A DNA stretch of 64,000 bases from Amycolatopsis kentuckyensis (GTDB taxonomy: Bacteria; Actinomycetota; Actinomycetes; Mycobacteriales; Pseudonocardiaceae). The stretch covers positions 19,548 through 83,547 of the forward strand of contig NZ_MUMI01000094.1 of NCBI RefSeq assembly GCF_002155975.1, given 5' to 3'. Under the pieces are notes generated by a model. The model was not told the origin of the DNA. It ran no database searches and worked only from the letters and a program-made list of their open reading frames with translations. The position numbers and the translations under genes were made by a program. The number at the start of each line of letters is the position of its first letter. The first letter of the stretch is position 1. This document shows positions 38,251-46,599 of this stretch, in pieces.

Positions 38251-38844
38251 TCAGGCGCCCTGCGCGCCCAGTGCGCGCAGGGCGTAGCTCACCAGCCGGT
38301 CCAGGTAGTCCGGCTCGGCTGCGGCCTGCCGGACCACCAGCCGCCAGTAGATCGGCGCGGCCAGGACGTCGAGCCCCATCTCCAGGTCGAGGTCCTCGGG
38401 CAGTTCGCCGCGCGCGATCGCCCGGCGCAGCATGGCCTCGCCGACCTCCCGCCGCGGCCCGCCGATGCTCGTGCGCGTGCTTTCCGCGGTCTCGGGGTTC
38501 CGCACGCCCTCGGCGACCAGGTCCGGCAGGATCCGCGAAAACAGCGGGTGCGTCAGCCAGTCGATCAGGGCCTGCATCGTTTCGCGCAGGTCGCCGCGCA
38601 GTGAGCCGGTGTCGACGTCGGCCGCGCGGGTCACGCTGAACTCCGCGACGACCGCGGTGATCATCTCGTGCTTCGACCGCCAGCGCCGGTAGAGCGCGCT
38701 TTTGCCCACGCCGGCGCGCTTGGCCACCGCTTCCATGGACAGCCGCCCGTACCCCTGCTCGGCCAGTTCGTGCAGGACGGCGTCGGTGATCGCCTGCGTG
38801 ACCTCGGGCTGGAGGACCGCGGCGCCGGTCGGGGTGCGTGCCAT
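38251..38844 (-). CDS. TetR family repressor
   Basis: 197 residues. N-terminal helix-turn-helix with RLSMEAVAKRAGVGKSALYRRW; C-terminal ligand domain with PLFSRILPDLVAEG. Divergent from a three-gene operon; the 98-base space contains two copies of a palindromic site. TAGACT (38856-38851) lies 6 bases before the ATG, suggesting a leaderless message. It probably represses itself and the operon. Confidence 0.9.
   Translation of the reverse strand: MARTPTGAAVLQPEVTQAITDAVLHELAEQGYGRLSMEAVAKRAGVGKSALYRRWRSKHEMITAVVAEFSVTRAADVDTGSLRGDLRETMQALIDWLTHPLFSRILPDLVAEGVRNPETAESTRTSIGGPRREVGEAMLRRAIARGELPEDLDLEMGLDVLAAPIYWRLVVRQAAAEPDYLDRLVSYALRALGAQGA
38257..38283. terminator. Hairpin at the murA/tetR convergence
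   Basis: GCCCTGCGCGC (38257-38267) and GCGCGCAGGGC (38273-38283) make an 11-base perfect stem with a 5-base loop inside the 3' end of tetR. Confidence 0.6.
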
Positions 38845-38863
38845 GGAACGCAGTCTAGCGGGT

Positions 38864-38883
38864 GGACGAGACGGTACCGTCCC
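38864..38883 (+). promoter_or_regulatory. TetR operator copy 1
   Basis: A 20-base site with palindromic core GACGGTACCGTC and the flank GACGA. Its exact reverse complement is copy 2 at 38901-38920. Confidence 0.75.
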
Positions 38884-38900
38884 GTCTATGGTGGATGACG

Positions 38901-38920
38901 TCGGGACGGTACCGTCTCGT
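38901..38920 (-). promoter_or_regulatory. TetR operator copy 2
   Basis: The exact reverse complement of 38864-38883, centre to centre 37 bases apart. Together they bracket TATGGT (38885-38890), a -10 candidate for the operon at 38943. Confidence 0.75.
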
Positions 38921-38942
38921 CCGAACGTCGAAGGAGGCTGCG

Positions 38943-39362
38943 ATGCGCGACTTCGTCGAGCACGCGCTCGATCTGCTGCTGAAGCACGACATGGCCGGGT
39001 TCGCCGGGCTCTGGGCCGAGGACGGCGTCCTCGAGTTCCCGTTCGCCGGCCCGGGCTACCCGAAACGCGTCGAAGGGCGCGAAGCGATCCGCGAGTACCT
39101 GCGCGACTACCCGAACCTGCTGGACATCCGGGAGGTGACGGCGAAGACCGTGCACGAAACCACCGACCCGGCCGTGGTCGTCGCCGAGTTCACCGTGGCG
39201 GGCGTGGTGGTGGCGACGGGGAAGCCGTACGAGCTCTCCTACATCGCCGTGATCACGGTTTCGGACGGCGAGATCCGCACCTACCGCGATTACTGGAGCC
39301 CGCTGGCCGCGGCCGAAGTCCTCGGCGGCGTCGAAGAGCTGACGGCGGCGTTCGGTGGCTGA
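38943..39362 (+). CDS. SnoaL-like / NTF2-fold protein
   Basis: 139 residues, NTF2-like cone fold: LWAEDGVLEFPFAGPG, EGREAIREYLRDYP and ISAVITVSDGEI-type strands ending TYRDYWSPLAAAEVLG. Members are isomerases, hydratases or dehydratases for small hydrophobic molecules. ATG 38943 with AAGGAGG upstream. First gene of the TetR-controlled operon, overlapping the next gene by 8 bases. Confidence 0.82.
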   Translation: MRDFVEHALDLLLKHDMAGFAGLWAEDGVLEFPFAGPGYPKRVEGREAIREYLRDYPNLLDIREVTAKTVHETTDPAVVVAEFTVAGVVVATGKPYELSYIAVITVSDGEIRTYRDYWSPLAAAEVLGGVEELTAAFGG

Positions 39363-40173
39363 CGTCCTGGTCCTCGGCGGCACCGGCACGACCGGCCGCC
39401 GGGTCGTCGCGGGCCTGCGCGCGAACGGCGTCACGGCCCGGGCGGCCACGCGCAAGCCGGGCGAGGCCGGTCAGGTCCGCTTCGACTGGGCGGACCGGTC
39501 GACCCACGCTCGCGCGCTGCACGGTGTTTCGGCGGTGTACCTGCTGGCCCCGATCGGCGAGGCTTCGCCCGCGGCGCTGGTGGAGCCGTTCTTGGCGGAG
39601 GCCCTCGATGCGGGCGTGAGGCGAGTCGTCCTGCTCAGCTCGTCGGCGGTCACTGCGGACACGCCGGGGCTGGGCGACCTGCAGCGGCTGGTGCGCGCGG
39701 CGCCGGAGTGGGCGGTGCTGAAGCCGTCCTGGTTCATGCAGAACTTCACCGGCGAGCACCTGGTCGCCCAGGGCGTGCGGGACGGCGAGATCGTCACGGC
39801 CACCGGCGACGCGCGGGTCGCGTTCGTCGATGCCGGTGACATCGCGGCGGTCGCCGTCCGGGCGCTGACCGACCCGGAACCGCACAACACCGAACACGTC
39901 CTGACCGGACCGGCCGCGGTGAGTTACGCCGAAGCGGCGGCGATCGTGGCGGCGCACCTCGGACGTCCGGTGCGGCACCGCCCGGTGAGCACCGCGGATT
40001 TCGCGGCACTGCTGACGTCGTCCGGGATCCCCGCCGAGTTCGCCCGCGTGCTGGCCGCCCTCGACGAGGACATCCGGCGCGGCGCCGAAGACCGCGTCAC
40101 CCCCGTCGTCGAGCAGGTCACCGGGCGGCCGGCCCGTTCGTTCGAAACCTTTGTGCAGGAGGAAATCCGATGA
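39355..40173 (+). CDS. NmrA-like NAD(P)-binding protein
   Basis: 272 residues, atypical short-chain dehydrogenase. VLVLGGTGTTGRRVVAGL is the nucleotide loop; SAVYLLAPIGEASPAAL and LKPSWFMQNF are typical of the NmrA/quinone oxidoreductase QorB group. GTG start inside the end of the previous gene, and its stop overlaps the next start (ATGA). Confidence 0.85.
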   Translation: MADVLVLGGTGTTGRRVVAGLRANGVTARAATRKPGEAGQVRFDWADRSTHARALHGVSAVYLLAPIGEASPAALVEPFLAEALDAGVRRVVLLSSSAVTADTPGLGDLQRLVRAAPEWAVLKPSWFMQNFTGEHLVAQGVRDGEIVTATGDARVAFVDAGDIAAVAVRALTDPEPHNTEHVLTGPAAVSYAEAAAIVAAHLGRPVRHRPVSTADFAALLTSSGIPAEFARVLAALDEDIRRGAEDRVTPVVEQVTGRPARSFETFVQEEIR

Positions 40174-41360
40174 AGCAGCTGATGTTCGAAGAAGACCGGC
40201 AGTTCTGGTTCGAGACCCTGCGCCTGTTCGGCCACGCGGCCTACGGCGGCTCGGACTTCGGCGAGGTCCTCGCGGCGGCGTCGACGGTGACGCCGGGCGA
40301 CTACGACAGCTGGCACGACGCCTACCGCGCCCTGGCCGACCGCCTGTACGCCGAAGCGGCCGACGCCGGCCCGGTCACCGCCCGCGACCTGCTGCTGCGC
40401 GCGTCGACGTACTACTTCTCGGCGGAGTTCTTCCTCCACGGCGACCCGGCGGACCCGCGCATCGCGGCGGCGTACGACCGGAGCGTCGAGTGCTTCCGCC
40501 GCGCGGAGGTGGCCGAACCGGTCGAAATCCCGTACGAGGGAACGGTTCTGCGCGGGTATTTCTATCGTGCGCCGGGTTCCGGGCCGAAGCCGTTGCTGAT
40601 CATGCACAACGGATTCGACGGCAGCGCCGAGGAATGCCACTTCCTGGGCGCGGCGGCGGGCGCTTCGCACGGTTACCACGTCCTGACGTTCGACGGCCCG
40701 GGCCAGCCGAGCGCGATCCGGCACGAGAAGCTCGTGTTCCGCCCGGACTGGGAGCACGTGGTGACGCCGGTGGTGGACTTCGCGCTCGCCCTCGACGGAG
40801 TCGACCCGGCCCGCATCGCGCTGCTGGGGGTGAGCCTGGGCGGCATGCTGGCCCCGCGAGCGGCGGCGTTCGAGCCCCGCCTGGCGGCGGTGGCCGCGGT
40901 GGACGGCGTGTACGACGCGGGCGCGGCGGTGACGGCTCTGCTGCCCTGGCCACGCGAGGAGATCGTGCGCCGAGCCCGGGCGCTCCAGGACGACGAGTTC
41001 GACGCGCTGCTGGCGGCGGGCCGTGCCGCGAGCCCGACGCTGCGCTGGGCGTGCGACCACGGCCGCTACGTCCTGGGCGCGGCGACCGACCGCGAGTTCA
41101 TCGCGAAGTACCTGGAGTACACGCTCGAGGACGGCGTCGCGGAGAAGATCACCTGCCCGGTCCTGGTCTGCGAAGCGGCGGACGACCTGTTCTTCGGCGG
41201 CACGCAGGAGACCGAACCCCGGCGGCTGTTCCGGCACCTGAAGGCGCCGAAGACGCTGCTGACGTTCACGGCGGAGGAGGGAGCGGACGCGCACTGCCAC
41301 GTCGGAGCCCAGCGCCTGGCGGCGGGCCGCATCTACGACTGGCTGGACCGGACGCTTTAG
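40170..41360 (+). CDS. Alpha/beta hydrolase, dipeptidyl-peptidase-like
   Basis: 396 residues. A helical N-terminal domain (~120 residues) precedes an alpha/beta hydrolase core with nucleophile motif LLGVSLGGMLAPRA, oxyanion region MHNGFDGSAEE, acid in VCEAADDLFFGG and His in DAHCHVGAQRLAAG. The architecture resembles 2,6-dihydropseudooxynicotine hydrolase and FrsA-like C-C or amide hydrolases. With an NTF2 protein and a reductase in one operon it may act on an aromatic or lactone substrate; that is inference. Confidence 0.82.
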   Translation: MKQLMFEEDRQFWFETLRLFGHAAYGGSDFGEVLAAASTVTPGDYDSWHDAYRALADRLYAEAADAGPVTARDLLLRASTYYFSAEFFLHGDPADPRIAAAYDRSVECFRRAEVAEPVEIPYEGTVLRGYFYRAPGSGPKPLLIMHNGFDGSAEECHFLGAAAGASHGYHVLTFDGPGQPSAIRHEKLVFRPDWEHVVTPVVDFALALDGVDPARIALLGVSLGGMLAPRAAAFEPRLAAVAAVDGVYDAGAAVTALLPWPREEIVRRARALQDDEFDALLAAGRAASPTLRWACDHGRYVLGAATDREFIAKYLEYTLEDGVAEKITCPVLVCEAADDLFFGGTQETEPRRLFRHLKAPKTLLTFTAEEGADAHCHVGAQRLAAGRIYDWLDRTL

Positions 41361-41983
41361 CCTTCGAGAGCCAACGCGGCGCCGAAGCCCACCAGGGCCG
41401 TGCCCGTGGCGCCGTCCATCACCCGGCGGACCTTGCGCTGCTGCAACCAGCCCCGTACCCGGTGCACGAAGAACAACAGCAACACCTGCCACACCACGCC
41501 CAACGCCGCCACCGTGTACGCCAGCAGCAGCGCGTCCGCCTGGTCCGTCACCCCCGGTGTCAGGAACTGCGGGAGCACCGACAGGTACAGCACGATCACC
41601 TTCGGGTTGGTGATGTTGGACAGGAACCCTTCCCGGAACCGCCGTCCCCGGGAGGCGCGGGCCTTCCGGGCGTCGTCCAGGCCCTCGTAGTTTCCGCGCC
41701 AGGCGCCGCGGAGGGCCTGGACGCCCAGGAAGACCAGGTAAGCGGCCCCGAGCCACTTCACCGTCTCGAACACCGGCTGGTACCGCGTGATCACCGCGCC
41801 CAGCCCCAGTGCCGCCGCCGTTCCCTGGAGGAAGTTCGCGACCGTGATCCCGGCGCACGCCCAGCCGCCGCCGCGGGCGCCGCCGGTCAGGGCGTTCTTC
41901 AGCACCACCATCGTGTCCGGGCCCGGCATCATCGCCAGGAACGCCATCAGCCCGGCGAAACCCGCGTAAGTGCTCCAGGTCAT
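41357..41983 (-). CDS. LysE family exporter, copy 1
   Basis: 208 residues, six membrane segments. MMPGPDTMVVLKNALTGG, SNITNPKVIVLYLSVLPQF and the basic loop DDARKARASRGRRFREGF are LysE/RhtB traits; the family exports amino acids and similar metabolites. The ATG overlaps the stop of copy 2 (ATGA). The two proteins have the same length and share most motifs, a tandem duplication. Confidence 0.88.
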   Translation of the reverse strand: MTWSTYAGFAGLMAFLAMMPGPDTMVVLKNALTGGARGGGWACAGITVANFLQGTAAALGLGAVITRYQPVFETVKWLGAAYLVFLGVQALRGAWRGNYEGLDDARKARASRGRRFREGFLSNITNPKVIVLYLSVLPQFLTPGVTDQADALLLAYTVAALGVVWQVLLLFFVHRVRGWLQQRKVRRVMDGATGTALVGFGAALALEG

Positions 41984-42609
41984 CAGGACTCCAGGGCCAG
42001 TGCCGCGCCGAAACCGAGCAGCGCCGTGCCGGTGATGCCGTCCAGCGCGCGGCGCACCCGGCGGCGTTCCAGCCACGCCCGCACGCGGTGCACGAACACC
42101 AGCAGCACCAGCAGCCACAGCACGCCGAGGACCGCGACGGTGTAGGCCAGCGCGAGCGCGTCCCACGTCGTCGTGCGGGCCGGGTCGAGGAACTGCGGCA
42201 GCACGGACAGGTACAGCACCAGCACCTTCGGGTTGGTGATGTTGGAGAGGAAGCCCTCGCGGAACCGCCGGAAGCCGCCGCCCCGGCGTCGCTGGGCCTC
42301 TTCGACGGCCTGGTAGTTGCCGCGGAACGCGCCGCGCAGGGCCTGGAAACCGAGGAAGACGAGGTACGCCGCGCCGGCCCACTTGAGCGCGAGGAACACC
42401 GGCTGCGACCGGGCGATGAGGACGCCGAGACCCAGCGCCGCCGCGCTGCCCTGCACGGCGTTGCCGGCGAAGATGCCCAGCGACGCGAGCAGCCCGCCCC
42501 GGAACCCGCCGGACAGCGCGTTCTTGAGCATCACCATCGTGTCCGGCCCCGGTGCGAGGACGATCAGGACCACGATGACCAGGTAACTCCCGTACGAACT
42601 CCACGTCAC
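41983..42609 (-). CDS. LysE family exporter, copy 2
   Basis: 208 residues, six membrane segments: LAPGPDTMVMLKNALSGG, SNITNPKVLVLYLSVLPQF. GTG 42609 is chosen because it aligns with the start of copy 1 (TWSSYGSY against TWSTYAGF) and a longer frame upstream is Arg-rich noise. Upstream gene of the pair. Confidence 0.88.
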   Translation of the reverse strand: MTWSSYGSYLVIVVLIVLAPGPDTMVMLKNALSGGFRGGLLASLGIFAGNAVQGSAAALGLGVLIARSQPVFLALKWAGAAYLVFLGFQALRGAFRGNYQAVEEAQRRRGGGFRRFREGFLSNITNPKVLVLYLSVLPQFLDPARTTTWDALALAYTVAVLGVLWLLVLLVFVHRVRAWLERRRVRRALDGITGTALLGFGAALALES

Positions 42610-42784
42610 GGCTACTGACGCTAACCGACGTGACAGGGCCGGGTCTCGCAGTTTTCGGTCACACAGTCCGACCGGCGGGAACCTGCTCTGGCTGAGCGCG
42701 ATCAACCACGCACAGAGGGTGCAAGACCGCGTCCGCCGCGCGCGGGACTCGGCGGGAGAGGCCTCGGCAGAGTAGTGTTCGGCC

Positions 42785-43303
42785 ATGTCAGCAGGCGAAA
42801 TCGATCTTCTGCCCGGTGAACGCGTGCTCTGGGCGGGGGAGCCGGTCCAGCGCCCGCTCTACGTCGCCGCGGACGGGCTGATCGCCCCGGCCGGGCTCGT
42901 CCTCGCCGCCGCCTCCCTCTGGTTTCTGCTCACGAAGCAGCCGAGCGGCCTCACGATGGCCGCGGCCGTGGTGGCGCTGGTGCTCGGCCTCTACGGCGCG
43001 GTCGGCCGGTCGGCCGTCCGCTACCTCGCGCTCGGGCGCACGACCTACGCGGTGACGGACAGCCGGATCATCGCGCGCTCGGGCCTGTTCCGGCAGAAGG
43101 AACGCTCCAGCGAGCTGGCCGGCCTGCCGGCGCCGGTCCTCAAGGCGGGGCCGTCCCGCACCGGGACCATCGCCTTCGGGCCGGGAACGGTGACGCTGAT
43201 GGGCGTCGGCGAGCCCAAGCGGGTCCGCGACCTGCTCACCAAGGCGATCGACGAGGCCAAGGCCCGCCAGGCCCCGCCGGAAGCGGACAGTTCGGCTGCC
43301 TGA
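42785..43303 (+). CDS. Membrane protein with PH-like domain, copy 1
   Basis: 172 residues. LLPGERVLWAGEPVQRPLY, two hydrophobic segments (GLIAPAGLVLAAASLWFLL and TMAAAVVALVLGLYGAVG), then YAVTDSRIIARSGLF and FGPGTVTLMG, which resemble the bacterial PH-like domain strands. Function unknown. Similar in layout to the next gene. Confidence 0.6.
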   Translation: MSAGEIDLLPGERVLWAGEPVQRPLYVAADGLIAPAGLVLAAASLWFLLTKQPSGLTMAAAVVALVLGLYGAVGRSAVRYLALGRTTYAVTDSRIIARSGLFRQKERSSELAGLPAPVLKAGPSRTGTIAFGPGTVTLMGVGEPKRVRDLLTKAIDEAKARQAPPEADSSAA

Positions 43304-43357
43304 TCGGGCAACCCGCACGGCCTCCCGGAGCGTCAGCCCGGTATGGAGGAGGTCGCC

Positions 43358-43870
43358 GTGAAAGAACCGCTGATCGCCCTGGAGCCGGGTGAGCGGCTGC
43401 TGTGGTCGGGACGGCCGCGGCGGATCGCCCCGACGGGTCTCGAGTGGTTCCGCATCGTCTTCGGCTCGTTCATGGTCTCGGCCTTCGCCGCCGCCATCGG
43501 GGTGTCGTCCCTCGGGGCGGCCGTGACCTTCGGGATCATCGGGCTCGCCATCGTCTGGGGGCCGGTGCTCTGGCGGCTGCGCAGGACGCGCCGCGAGGTG
43601 TACGCGGTGACCGACCAGCGGGTCGTGGTGGCCGACCGCGTCTCGGGCCATACCCGCGCGTGCGAATACCTGGGTGACCTGGAGTCGCCGGTCGTCCGGC
43701 GCGACGAGGACGGCGGCGGCAGGCTCACGCTCACGAGGCGGCACGGGTCCGTGTACCTGCTCGGCTACTCGCTGCCGAAGCAGGGAGAACCGGCCCCGAT
43801 CGAGCTGTTCGACGTGCCGGACGTCGACGGGTTGCGCGACCTGATCGTGCAGGAGCAGGCTGCGGACTGA
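43358..43870 (+). CDS. Membrane protein with PH-like domain, copy 2
   Basis: 170 residues. ALEPGERLLWSGRPRRIAP, two membrane segments, YAVTDQRVVVADRVSG. Same order of elements as the preceding gene, so the pair looks like an old duplication. GTG 43358 is chosen because GGAGGAGG (43346-43352) lies 5 bases upstream; ATG 43343 overlaps that ribosome site. Confidence 0.6.
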   Translation: MKEPLIALEPGERLLWSGRPRRIAPTGLEWFRIVFGSFMVSAFAAAIGVSSLGAAVTFGIIGLAIVWGPVLWRLRRTRREVYAVTDQRVVVADRVSGHTRACEYLGDLESPVVRRDEDGGGRLTLTRRHGSVYLLGYSLPKQGEPAPIELFDVPDVDGLRDLIVQEQAAD

Positions 43871-43909
43871 CGTCACCCTGACGTGTCCGATTGCACTGCC
43901 ACCATAAGT

Positions 43910-43921
43910 TACCGGTCGGTA
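43910..43921. promoter_or_regulatory. TetR-type operator before the mutase
   Basis: TACCG-GT-CGGTA overlaps TACACT (43920-43925), a -10 candidate. Such sites are usual for TetR regulators of acyl-CoA genes. Confidence 0.45.
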
Positions 43922-43955
43922 CACTCGACGAAACGTCCACCGCCGGAGGTGCCCA

Positions 43956-45974
43956 GTGCCGTACCCATCCGACAACGAGCGGGATCGCCCCTGGGTGATG
44001 CGCACGTACGCGGGGCACTCCTCCGCGGCCGCGTCGAACGAGCTCTACCGGCGCAACCTCGCCAAGGGGCAGACCGGCCTTTCGGTGGCCTTCGACCTGC
44101 CCACCCAGACCGGCTACGACCCGGACCACCAGCTCGCCCGCGGTGAGGTCGGCAAGGTCGGTGTCCCGGTGTCGCACCTCGGCGACATGCGGCGGCTCTT
44201 CGACGGCATCCCACTCGCCGAAGCGAACACGTCGATGACCATCAACGCGCCGGCCATGTGGCTGCTCGCGCTGTACGTCTCCGTGGCCCGCGAGCAGGCC
44301 GAGGCCGAGGGGCGCGACGTCGACGAGGTCCTCGCGAGGCTCGCCGGCACCACGCAGAACGACATCATCAAGGAGTACCTGTCCCGCGGGACCTACATCT
44401 TCCCGCCCGGGCCGAGCCTGCGGCTGATCACCGACGTGATCGCCTGGACCGTGCACCACGTCCCCAAGTGGAACCCGATCAACATCTGCAGCTACCACCT
44501 GCAGGAAGCCGGGGCGACGCCGACGCAGGAGGTCGCGTACGCGCTCTGCACCGCGATCGCCGTGCTCGACGCGGTCCGCGACTCGGGACAGGTCGACGAG
44601 GCCGACATGGCGAAGGTCGTCGCGCGGATCTCCTTCTTCGTCAACGCCGGGGTCCGGTTCGTCGAGGAGATGTCCAAGATGCGCGCGTTCACCGCGCTCT
44701 GGGACGAGCTCACCCGCGACCGCTACGGCGTCACGGATCCCAAGGCCCGCCGGCTGCGCTACGGCGTGCAGGTCAACTCGCTCGGGCTGACCGAAGCCCA
44801 GCCGGAGAACAACGTCCAGCGGATCGTGCTGGAGATGCTCGCGGTGTCGCTCTCCCGCGGCGCCCGCGCCCGCGCGATCCAGCTGCCCGCGTGGAACGAA
44901 GCCCTCGGCCTGCCCCGGCCGTGGGACCAGCAGTGGGCGCTGCGGATGCAGCAGGTGCTCGCCTTCGAGACCGACCTGCTGGAGTACGAGGACATCTTCG
45001 ACGGCTCGCACGTCATCCAGGCCAAGGTCGACGAGATCATGGCCGGCGCCCGCGAGGAGATCGCGCGCGTGCAGGACCTCGGCGGCGCGGTCGCCGCGGT
45101 CGAGAGCGGCTACATGAAGTCGCAGCTGGTCGCGTCGCTGGCCGAGTACCGCCGCGAGATGGAGAACGGCGAGCGGGTCCTGGTCGGGGTCAACAAGTTC
45201 GGGACGACCGAGCCGTCACCGCTGCAGGCCGAGGGCGCGAAGGCGATCGAGACGATCGACCCCGCCGTCGAGAAGGCCGCCGTCACCGCGATCGAGGAAT
45301 GGCGTACCCAGCGCGACAACGAGGCCGTCGAACGGTCGCTGGCGACGCTTAAGGAACGCGCGCAGACCACGGAAAACCTCTTCGAGGCCACTGTGGACTG
45401 TGCGCGGGCCGGCGTGACCACCGGCGAGTGGGCCGGCGCGCTGCGCGAGGTGTTCGGCGAATACCGCGCGCCCACCGGCGTTTCCGCCTCCGCGGTCGCC
45501 GGGGTGGGCGACCCGGAGCTGGAGCGGGTGCGCGCGCGGGTCCGGGAAACCGAGGCGGAACTGGGCGAGCGGCTGCGGATCCTGGTCGGCAAGCCCGGCC
45601 TCGACGGGCACTCCAACGGCGCCGAGCAGGTCGCCGTCCGGGCGCGCGACGTCGGCTTCGAGGTCATCTACCAGGGCATCCGGCTGACGCCCGAGCAGAT
45701 CGTCGCGGCCGCGGTGCAGGAAGGCGTGCACGTCGTCGGGCTCTCCGTGCTCTCCGGTTCCCACCTCGAGGTCGTCCCGCACGTCGTCGACGGCCTGCGC
45801 GCCGCGGGGGCGGGCGACGTGCCGGTGATCGTCGGCGGCATCATCCCGCCGGACGACGCCGCGCTCCTGGCCGAACGCGGCATCGCCCGGGTGTTCACGC
45901 CCAAGGACTACGAGCTCACCGGGATCATGGACGGCATCGTCAGCCTGATCCGCGAGCGGCACGGCCTCAGCTGA
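43956..45974 (+). CDS. meaA: B12-dependent acyl-CoA mutase, ethylmalonyl-CoA mutase (MeaA) type
   Basis: 672 residues in one chain: a TIM-barrel CoA-binding domain (RTYAGHSSAAASNELYRRNL, SVAFDLPTQTGYDPDH, NTSMTINAPAMWLLALY) and a C-terminal corrinoid domain with KPGLDGHSNGAEQVA (the DxHxxG His ligand), VHVVGLSVLSGSH and VGGIIPPDD. Overall pattern is closer to MeaA/ethylmalonyl-CoA mutase than to methylmalonyl-CoA mutase, which has two subunits in actinobacteria. It would act in the ethylmalonyl-CoA route for C2 assimilation or polyketide extender supply. GGAGG lies 6 bases before GTG 43956. Confidence 0.85.
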   Translation: MPYPSDNERDRPWVMRTYAGHSSAAASNELYRRNLAKGQTGLSVAFDLPTQTGYDPDHQLARGEVGKVGVPVSHLGDMRRLFDGIPLAEANTSMTINAPAMWLLALYVSVAREQAEAEGRDVDEVLARLAGTTQNDIIKEYLSRGTYIFPPGPSLRLITDVIAWTVHHVPKWNPINICSYHLQEAGATPTQEVAYALCTAIAVLDAVRDSGQVDEADMAKVVARISFFVNAGVRFVEEMSKMRAFTALWDELTRDRYGVTDPKARRLRYGVQVNSLGLTEAQPENNVQRIVLEMLAVSLSRGARARAIQLPAWNEALGLPRPWDQQWALRMQQVLAFETDLLEYEDIFDGSHVIQAKVDEIMAGAREEIARVQDLGGAVAAVESGYMKSQLVASLAEYRREMENGERVLVGVNKFGTTEPSPLQAEGAKAIETIDPAVEKAAVTAIEEWRTQRDNEAVERSLATLKERAQTTENLFEATVDCARAGVTTGEWAGALREVFGEYRAPTGVSASAVAGVGDPELERVRARVRETEAELGERLRILVGKPGLDGHSNGAEQVAVRARDVGFEVIYQGIRLTPEQIVAAAVQEGVHVVGLSVLSGSHLEVVPHVVDGLRAAGAGDVPVIVGGIIPPDDAALLAERGIARVFTPKDYELTGIMDGIVSLIRERHGLS

Positions 45975-46527
45975 GTTCCGCCAGTACGTCCTTTGTGGAC
46001 TTCACGGTGGCGAAGCCGCCACCGTGCAAGTTCGTCGCCGTCGCGCGGTACAGCTCATCGGCGGCGAGCACGCTGCCGTCGGGGCCTTCGAGGTCGAACG
46101 TGAACGTGGCGTCGAGGGCGAAAGTGACGTCGTAGCCGAGGTTCCCGCCCATCCGCGCGGTGGTTTCGCAGCAGAAGTTCGTCTGGATGCCGGCCAGGAC
46201 GAAGCTCGTGATGCCGCGCTTGCGCAGCCACGCGTCGAGGTCGACGTCGCCGATGAAGGCCGAGTTGACCTTCTTGCCGAACACGAGGTCCGGCCGTGCG
46301 CCGTCGAGTTCGGGCTTGAAGTCGTTGCCCGGCTGGCCCGGGCGCAGCGGCGAGCCGGGCTTCGGCGAATCGTGGTGCACGAGCACCACCGGGAGCCGCC
46401 GCTCCTGCCACGCGTCGAGCAGGGCCTTCATGTTCGCTTCGGCGCCCGGGTTGTTGCGCGGGCCCCAGAACTCCGGGTCGTCGAACCCGCGCTGGACGTC
46501 GATCAGGATGAGTGCCGTTTCGGTCAT
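45967..46527 (-). CDS. Isochorismatase-family cysteine hydrolase
   Basis: 186 residues. LILIDVQRGF carries the catalytic Asp, VFGKKVNSAF the Lys, and GIQTNFCCETTARMG the Cys. Members hydrolyse amides, ureas or enol ethers. It ends overlapping the mutase by 8 bases and is divergent from the AdpA-like regulator, with a shared inverted repeat between them. Confidence 0.88.
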   Translation of the reverse strand: MTETALILIDVQRGFDDPEFWGPRNNPGAEANMKALLDAWQERRLPVVLVHHDSPKPGSPLRPGQPGNDFKPELDGARPDLVFGKKVNSAFIGDVDLDAWLRKRGITSFVLAGIQTNFCCETTARMGGNLGYDVTFALDATFTFDLEGPDGSVLAADELYRATATNLHGGGFATVKSTKDVLAELS

Positions 46528-46564
46528 GCCGTCGAGTCTCGCGGTCCCGAAGGCGCGAGGGGAG

Positions 46565-46599
46565 TGGCAGAAGACGCGCGATGCGGTACTTTTCTGCCA
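46565..46599. promoter_or_regulatory. Inverted repeat in the hydrolase/regulator divergent promoter
   Basis: TGGCAGAA (46565-46572) and TTCTGCCA (46592-46599) are perfect 8-base arms 19 bases apart, spanning TACTTT (46587-46592), a -10 for the regulator whose ATG is at 46599. TGGC-type sites are recognised by AdpA-like AraC proteins. Confidence 0.5.

Noticed and set aside
44258..45352. 364-codon frame inside the mutase gene
   Set aside because: Out-of-frame Arg/Ala-rich shadow of meaA.
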